The notes beneath the pieces are model-generated. The model did no database searches. It saw nothing but the letters and a program-made list of their open reading frames with translations, and was not told where the DNA came from. A stretch of 64,000 bases of DNA from positions 1-64,000 of the forward strand of contig CAJTCL010000005.1 in NCBI GenBank assembly GCA_910575005.1. Reading direction: 5' to 3'. Each line of letters starts with the position of its first letter. The first letter of the stretch is position 1. A program made the position numbers and the translations under genes. The stretch is from Lachnospiraceae bacterium. Its GTDB lineage: Bacteria > Bacillota > Clostridia > Lachnospirales > Lachnospiraceae. This document shows, in pieces, positions 59,008 to 64,000 of the stretch.

Positions 59008-60834
59008 CTAATCGCCGCTCTCTGGATTCTCTCCTCCATTATTATCCGTTGGCGTCTCGCCTCCTGGATTTTCGTTACCTGGGTCTTCGCCTCCCGGATT
59101 CTCGTTACCTGGATTTTCATTACCTGGGTTTTCGCCTCCTGGATTTTCGTTACCTGGGTCTTCGCCTCCCGGATTCTCGTTACCTGGATTTTCATTACCT
59201 GGGTTTTCGCCTCCCGGATTCTCGTTACCTGGATTTTCATTACCTGAATTTTCTCCTTCTGTATTTGGATTATTCGGGTCAGTTGGATTCGGATTGTTCG
59301 GGTCTACTGGATTATTTGGGTCAGCCGGATTCGGATTGTTCGGATCTACTGGTGGCTGTTCTGGCGGTTGCTGTGCTGCCAGTGCCGCATCATTCCACTG
59401 GGCAATTGCCTCATGAATTGCCCCCGAACTCTGACTTCCAATCGCTGCATTGATCGCATTGACTGCATCCGGGCTTGCTGAGGCTGTCCCCACCAATATT
59501 ACCGTCGGTGAAGCTTTATAACTGCTCTTATTAAAGACTTCCCTGCTCTCCTCCTTACCATCAACTGTGACAATTTTCCATAGCTGTGCGGTATATCCAG
59601 TATGAGAAGACTGCGTCTGACTCATATATCCAATTGGCTGTCCGGGAGCCGCACGATATTCTGTCCCTGGATTTGTGGTAGATAATGTTTCACTCTCAAA
59701 ACTAATTTCTCTGTTTTCTGGTCTGGTTTCCTGACCAAAAATGTTAAAATAAATCACCTTATCAGCGGTATAGCCCTCAATATAAATCGGCGCTTTTGTA
59801 TTGTTAGTAAATTTCAAATCCTTATAAGTACCTGCAATTGCTGCATCCGCAGAAGGATCAACATAATTTACAATCATAGAATGGTTAAAACGCTCTGTTA
59901 TCTCAAGCTCTGCACGGATCACCGCATTGTATAGAGTGGTAGACACCTGACAGATTCCTCCACCGTAAGTCTCTACGGTAGTACCATTTTCATAAGAACC
60001 TGCAAGCTCATAGCCATTTTCTGCATCAAAGGGACTGACCGTCTCATAGACAGAAAAACTGTCTCCCGGATAAATAACAGAGCCATTGATCTTAGAAGCC
60101 CCATTTTGTACATTTTGGGAACGGTTTCCTCCAGAACTGCCATAAGATGTATGAAATGAACCCAACAAATCTTTTACTTTGCCCAGTTCTTCCTCAGAAC
60201 CTTTGGGTTCCACCACGTCCGCCGCAACCTCAATAGTTGCCGCTTCCCCTTTCCAGTCCTTAGAAAAATATTTTTCCAAAATTTCTACTGATTTCTCAAT
60301 GTTGACAGTCACGCCCTGGCTGCCTGGAACAACAGTAAACGAACCATTTTCCCTGGTCAGACCACCATCCTCGGCTTCCGTATTCAATTGTTCTGCATTG
60401 CTCTCAAGCACCTGGCTGATCTTTTGACTATCAACTTTATAGGCGAGCTCATAGACCTTATCCTGATTCTCCAGATCCTTCATCGCCTTATAGCGGGTAA
60501 TCAAATTACCACTCTTTCCAAGTCCTGCCGCTTCCTGGGCAATCTCAGGATTACCCCAGGAAATGCCAAGCTGGGAAACCGGAACCTGTACCGTATTTTT
60601 ACCAGCCTGAAGTGTTACATTCTTGCTCTGCATCCCGCTTATATATTCTTCTACTGCACGTTTTGCCTCATCCTGAGTCATTCCCCCCACTGAAACTTCG
60701 CCAAAATATACTCGCTGCGGAATAGTAGAGTTCTCATCTGTCTCGGCATTTACTGGAATGGTCACAAATGCTGCCAGTGCCAATACGGAAAAGACACCGA
60801 CAATCGAGAGATATTTTTTCCACTTCTTTTTCAT
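59008..60834 (-). CDS. Secreted VanW-family protein with peptidoglycan-binding domain and repeat tail
   Basis: 608 residues. The signal peptide or anchor spans 1-30 (YLSIVGVFSVLALAAFVTIP). A PG_binding_4-type region is at about 45-215. A VanW domain follows at about 225-370 (INGSVIYPGDSFSVYETVSP, then TYGGGICQVSTTLYNAVIRA and ERFNHSMIVNYVDPS). A G5-like strand region is near 400-440. The low-complexity tail starts with DPNNPNP repeats and continues with five-residue units such as NENPG, GENPG and GEDPG. VanW proteins are linked to the wall but their biochemistry is unclear. The tail could span or bind the wall. Confidence 0.9.
   Translation of the reverse strand: MKKKWKKYLSIVGVFSVLALAAFVTIPVNAETDENSTIPQRVYFGEVSVGGMTQDEAKRAVEEYISGMQSKNVTLQAGKNTVQVPVSQLGISWGNPEIAQEAAGLGKSGNLITRYKAMKDLENQDKVYELAYKVDSQKISQVLESNAEQLNTEAEDGGLTRENGSFTVVPGSQGVTVNIEKSVEILEKYFSKDWKGEAATIEVAADVVEPKGSEEELGKVKDLLGSFHTSYGSSGGNRSQNVQNGASKINGSVIYPGDSFSVYETVSPFDAENGYELAGSYENGTTVETYGGGICQVSTTLYNAVIRAELEITERFNHSMIVNYVDPSADAAIAGTYKDLKFTNNTKAPIYIEGYTADKVIYFNIFGQETRPENREISFESETLSTTNPGTEYRAAPGQPIGYMSQTQSSHTGYTAQLWKIVTVDGKEESREVFNKSSYKASPTVILVGTASASPDAVNAINAAIGSQSSGAIHEAIAQWNDAALAAQQPPEQPPVDPNNPNPADPNNPVDPNNPNPTDPNNPNTEGENSGNENPGNENPGGENPGNENPGNENPGGEDPGNENPGGENPGNENPGNENPGGEDPGNENPGGETPTDNNGGENPESGD
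59050..59250. repeat. 75-bp tandem repeat encoding the VanW-protein tail
   Basis: A 75-bp unit (five copies of a five-codon module) recurs at 59086 and 59161, followed by a partial third copy. Copy-number change would alter tail length in steps of 5 or 25 residues without a frameshift. Open frames on the other strand here are by-products of the repeat. Confidence 0.85.
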
Positions 60835-60980
60835 AATCTATTCTCCTACTATTTTGCTTCGTTGACACTTTACCAGTCCTATTCTAACACAAAAATGCAA
60901 TTTTTCAAGATACACAAACCACGAATTTCATTGACATAAGACAACTCTTTCTGTATATTATGAACAGGTACTGGCTCTTT

Positions 60981-61088
60981 TCATACAAATGCAGAGAGAA
61001 ATACAGACAACACCATAGATACCACCAGAATCAAGGCAATTACTGCCGCAAATGTTTTCTTGGTTTTAGGGTTATTAAAATTTAACAT
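60981..61088 (-). CDS. 35-residue single-span membrane protein
   Basis: The ATG at 61088 has GGAGGTG 6-7 bases upstream and reads MLNFNNPKTKKTFAAVIALI, then LVVSMVLSVFLSAFV and TGA. It has a short basic N-terminus and one hydrophobic helix (13-35). The ribosome-binding site is among the best in the window, so I take it as real. It lies between the VanW gene and the divergent gene at 61131. Function unknown. Confidence 0.7.
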   Translation of the reverse strand: MLNFNNPKTKKTFAAVIALILVVSMVLSVFLSAFV

Positions 61089-61130
61089 AACTTTCACCTC
61101 CATTATATTTTAGAAAGGAATATTATTGAT

Positions 61131-61748
61131 ATGGCTCTTATTCTTATCATCGGATGGACGATTATTTTTATTGTGGTCGTCTCCTACAAACGTTTTAAAG
61201 CAAATCGTATCAATCAGGCTGCGGAAAACGCTTTCTGGAATCGGGAAAATGCTGCAAACAGCACTCGCAAACAGGACATCTCACATCTCGATTATATACA
61301 GTTCTCCAATGTCACACTTCCCTTTGCCCTCTTTCGTGATGATATATTAAAGGAATGCGAACAACAGGTTCTTACACTGAAAGAGAAAAAAATTTTGAAC
61401 CTTACCGGTATCAGCAACACCGATTTAAAATTAAAATATGGACCCGCAAATCTGCCGCTGCTGACCCAATATGATCAAAATTTTACGCTATTGGTACGCA
61501 CTTTAAATACTTGGGGACAACGCCTTAACGAACTGAACCACCCAGAAGAGGCCGTTTCTGTACTTGCCTTTGCAGTATCTATCGGAAGTGATATCAAGGC
61601 AACCTGGCAGCTTTTGGCAAAACTCTATGCGCAATCAGGTGAAACAGAAAAACTAAAAGCCCTCAAACCGTCCGCCCAGGCTCTTAATTCCTTGTCAAAA
61701 ACCCCCATTCTCAACACGCTGGACAGCTATCTGGGTACTTTGCCATAA
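61131..61748 (+). CDS. Membrane-anchored hypothetical protein with TPR-like helices
   Basis: 205 residues. One N-terminal membrane helix (MALILIIGWTIIFIVVVSYK) is followed by a cytoplasmic helical region. LNELNHPEEAVSVLAFAVSI and WQLLAKLYAQSGETEKLKAL look like tetratricopeptide helices. AAAGGAA precedes the ATG. It is divergent from the 35-residue protein and its 3' end overlaps the convergent exonuclease gene by 22 bases. No family recognised. Confidence 0.75.
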   Translation: MALILIIGWTIIFIVVVSYKRFKANRINQAAENAFWNRENAANSTRKQDISHLDYIQFSNVTLPFALFRDDILKECEQQVLTLKEKKILNLTGISNTDLKLKYGPANLPLLTQYDQNFTLLVRTLNTWGQRLNELNHPEEAVSVLAFAVSIGSDIKATWQLLAKLYAQSGETEKLKALKPSAQALNSLSKTPILNTLDSYLGTLP

Positions 61749-62440
61749 GATGCCAGTATCTTATCTGTGATTCGGGAGGCTTCGTTACGTGTCAAACTGT
61801 CCAGCTCCCGATCCAGTTCTATTTTATGATACTCTGCCAATTCCTTCAAGTGCCTTTTTTGCACAGAAGTAGCTGGACTTTGTTTTTTCACTTTGTACTG
61901 TAGTAATTTTGGCACAAAAGCTTTTGGCTCAATGGTGTAAAAATGTGCTTTTAGATACTCCAGCAATTCTGCCGTCGCTTTGGCATCCTCCAATGCCCGA
62001 TGATTTCTGGCTCGTTCAATCTTTAGCACCTCACAGAGATAATCCAAAGATTTCTTTTCCACTTGAGGAAGAAACTTTCGTGCCAGCTTCAAAGTATCTA
62101 CTGCTTCTTTTTCTAATACTATTCCATGATTGACGGTATACTGTTTTAAAAAACTATAATCATAGATAATATTATGTCCCACCAACGGCAGATCTTTCGC
62201 AAATTTTAGAAATCCTTCCACTGCCTCACCAGTATCACTGCCTTGTTTTGCCATCTGATTGGTAATCCCTGTCAAACTTATAATTTCCTCCCGCAGCTCC
62301 ATCCTTGGATTGACCAAACGTTGATATGTCTCACTCACGATTCCTTGCTCTACTTTTACAGCACCAATTTCTAAAATACGGTCTGTGCGGGCGTGCAATC
62401 CTGTCATCTCCAGATCGACAGCTACATATGCTTCCAACAT
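61727..62440 (-). CDS. DnaQ-type 3'-5' exonuclease
   Basis: 237 residues from the ATG at 62440, with GGAGGG 6 bases upstream. DEDDh exonuclease motifs: YVAVDLEMTGLHARTDRILE, VGHNIIYDYSFLKQY near residue 92 and HRALEDAKATAELLEYL near 148. The C-terminal 60 residues are helical and basic (KKQSPATSVQKRHLKELAEY). Its start overlaps the stop of the radical-SAM gene (TAATG). It may trim nucleic acids or proofread; PolC-type epsilon function is less likely. Confidence 0.9.
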   Translation of the reverse strand: MLEAYVAVDLEMTGLHARTDRILEIGAVKVEQGIVSETYQRLVNPRMELREEIISLTGITNQMAKQGSDTGEAVEGFLKFAKDLPLVGHNIIYDYSFLKQYTVNHGIVLEKEAVDTLKLARKFLPQVEKKSLDYLCEVLKIERARNHRALEDAKATAELLEYLKAHFYTIEPKAFVPKLLQYKVKKQSPATSVQKRHLKELAEYHKIELDRELDSLTRNEASRITDKILASYGKVPR

Positions 62441-64000
62441 TATATTCCCTCCACACGCACTGTCGTTGCCTGCCCAGTAAGCGCATCTCTTTCCTGATAA
62501 CAAAACAGGTAAAAACTCTGTGTTTTATTTTTGTCAGGATAGGCTGTCAATGTTTTGACCTGCCTAATGGTCTCCATATCATACCAAAAAGGTTCCAAAT
62601 GGGACAACTTTCCTTTCTTACAGTATACTCTAAAAACATCTTTAAATGTTGAAAGTTCAGGCGCCCAAACGGGACGGCTCTTCATATTTTCGCGTTGATA
62701 CAGATCAAATGTCAAGGTTTCCTGATATAATTCTCGATGAGAAGCATCATTTTCTTCTATATAATCCAACAAAATCTCACAACGACGCATTCTAGAATGG
62801 CTCATAGCCAGCAGGCCATGTCTCTCATAAAATTCTCCCAATTCTAAAAACAACGCAAAGGGATTCTTCTTTGTCAGCTCCAACACTTTGATGGTCAATG
62901 CAAATTGTCCGCTATTATAATACACCTCCAGCATTTCCTCCACCAGCTTAATCTTTAAAATCTCCTCATAAGTAATCCAGCGGGTAGTGCGCACTTCATA
63001 AGGCGGATATTCCTGAAATACCAAGCCATACTCTCCTTGACGTCGATACATCTTTGAACCCTTTAACACTTTTAAAAAGCCAAGCTGAAGCTGCTGTGGC
63101 TTCATGGCGTACACCTGTCGGAAAGATTCTGCAAAAGTCTCAAATCCCTCTTTGGGAAGTCCGGCAATCAAATCTAAGTGCTGATGGACATTTCCAGCCT
63201 GGCATATCTGTGCTGCCACCATTTCCAACCGCGACAGATTCATTGTGCGGTGAATCTCCTGTATCGTTGGCTCATAAGTAGATTGAACACCAATTTCAAA
63301 CTGAATCAATCCTGGTCTGAAAGAAGCAATCAATGTCAGCTCTTCTTCTGTCAATAAATCTGCTGAGATCTCAAAATGAAAATTAGTGATACCATTATCG
63401 TGCTCTTTCAGATACTGCCATATCTCTGTGGCATGTCTGTGATTACAGTTAAATGTACGGTCTACAAATTTAACCTGCGGTACTTGATGATCAAGAAAAA
63501 ATTGTAGTTCCTGTTTTACCAATCCCAATGAACGAAAGCGCAGATTTTTTTCAATCGACGAAAGACAATAACTACAAGAAAATGGGCAGCCACGACTGGT
63601 CTCATAATATATGATGCGATTGTTAAAATCCTCTAAATTTGTATAGCAAAATGGTAACTGATCCAAATCCAAGGGCTTTCGCTCAGTCGTTCTCACAAAA
63701 TTCCCATGTATAGTTCGAATCAGAAGTCCCGAAATCTGATACAACTGTGTATCTTTCTGTTCAATATAATATTTACACAATTCCCGAAAGGTTTCTTCCC
63801 CTTCCCCAATCATAACTCCTGTCACCATAGGATAATTGCGCAAAAATACTTCTGACTCATAAGAGACCTCCGGCCCTCCAACCCAGATTGGCACACTGGG
63901 CAGAAGTTTATGAAACTCAGTGATCAATTCCTGCACATAACGAATATTCCAGATATAGCACGAAAAGCAAAGCACATCTGGCTTTTGCTTATAAAGCTCT
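62440..64000 (-). CDS. B12-binding radical-SAM protein (DUF4080 type), 5' end outside the window
   Basis: At least 519 residues are present; the start is beyond 64000. The visible part begins inside a cobalamin-binding-like domain (KPDVLCFSCYIWNIRYVQEL, then PIWVGGPEVSYESEVFLRNY and TGVMIGEGEETFRELCKYYI). The radical-SAM core has the cluster motif RGCPFSCSYCLSS near visible residue 140, then KFVDRTFNCNHRHATEIWQY and QFEIGVQSTYEPTIQEIHRT. The C-terminal 170 residues match the DUF4080 pattern. The substrate is unknown. It is translationally coupled to the exonuclease gene. Confidence 0.88.
   Translation of the reverse strand, partial: ELYKQKPDVLCFSCYIWNIRYVQELITEFHKLLPSVPIWVGGPEVSYESEVFLRNYPMVTGVMIGEGEETFRELCKYYIEQKDTQLYQISGLLIRTIHGNFVRTTERKPLDLDQLPFCYTNLEDFNNRIIYYETSRGCPFSCSYCLSSIEKNLRFRSLGLVKQELQFFLDHQVPQVKFVDRTFNCNHRHATEIWQYLKEHDNGITNFHFEISADLLTEEELTLIASFRPGLIQFEIGVQSTYEPTIQEIHRTMNLSRLEMVAAQICQAGNVHQHLDLIAGLPKEGFETFAESFRQVYAMKPQQLQLGFLKVLKGSKMYRRQGEYGLVFQEYPPYEVRTTRWITYEEILKIKLVEEMLEVYYNSGQFALTIKVLELTKKNPFALFLELGEFYERHGLLAMSHSRMRRCEILLDYIEENDASHRELYQETLTFDLYQRENMKSRPVWAPELSTFKDVFRVYCKKGKLSHLEPFWYDMETIRQVKTLTAYPDKNKTQSFYLFCYQERDALTGQATTVRVEGI

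Noticed and set aside
58975-59247. Plus-strand frame rich in Trp, Val and Phe
   Set aside because: By-product of the tandem repeat that encodes the VanW-protein tail on the other strand.

Overview
The window reads as chromosomal DNA of a low-GC, motile, spore-forming member of the Clostridia, most likely Lachnospiraceae. The indicators are flagellar rod genes beside an mreB/mbl gene, SpoIIID-type sporulation sequence, a T-box leader, an ECF transporter module between tRNA-modification and ribosomal-protein genes, and a galactan-utilisation operon. The family assignment is an inference from gene content and protein style, not a database result. Almost all genes lie on the minus strand; exceptions are one chemotaxis receptor, one tRNA and one hypothetical gene.

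Layout. 1-5.5 kb: mreB/mbl, flgF, flgG, flgJ-like, recD2 and the first codons of a next gene. 5.5-5.9 kb: intergenic region with a strong terminator-ended RNA candidate. 6-10.8 kb: uvrB-uvrA. 10.8-13 kb: decayed accessory region (YhcG/DUF1016 fragment, frameshifted padR, a short P-loop kinase). 13-15.7 kb: leuA carrying a C-terminal AraC-type DNA-binding domain, behind a T-box. 15.8-22.6 kb: a spoIIID gene split into two exact halves by a 6.46-kb element. 22.6-26.8 kb: HD-GYP response regulator, topoisomerase III and an exonuclease with a zinc ribbon. 26.8-31.5 kb: alpha-galactosidase, its probable AraC regulator, glyA. 31.7-34.8 kb: popT (DUF368), hisC and an aminotransferase, tightly packed. 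35-46.5 kb: galactan/galactooligosaccharide operon (ABC binding protein, two permeases, GH2 beta-galactosidase, an unrecognised 611-residue protein, a zinc ribbon, GH53 galactanase) with a LacI regulator. 46.6-49 kb: L,D-transpeptidase and tRNA-Pro. 49.2-56 kb: rplM-rpsI, a chemotaxis receptor, truA, ecfT-ecfA2-ecfA1, trmL. 56-64 kb: aminotransferase and Lrp regulator, AIR-synthase-like protein, VanW protein, small membrane proteins, a DnaQ-like exonuclease and a radical-SAM protein cut by the window end.

The most notable system is the interrupted spoIIID. Codons 1-38, ending in STVH, lie at 22406-22519 behind a near-consensus sigma-E-type promoter. Codons 39-86, starting KDVTERL, lie at 15797-15943. 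Both halves are on the minus strand and share the 7-bp core TATGTAC. The DNA between carries a large serine recombinase, and its ends carry inverted arms (GTAACAAAA and TTTTGTTAC). Excision across the core would rebuild an uninterrupted 86-codon spoIIID exactly in frame. This is the logic of the skin element of sigK, applied to the transcription factor that acts just before sigK. The element also carries a chemotaxis receptor, an AAA-ATPase/PD-(D/E)XK protein and two small basic proteins, either of which could be a directionality factor.

The second notable item is LeuA fused to an AraC-type helix-turn-helix domain, which suggests a leucine-pathway enzyme that may also act as a transcription factor.
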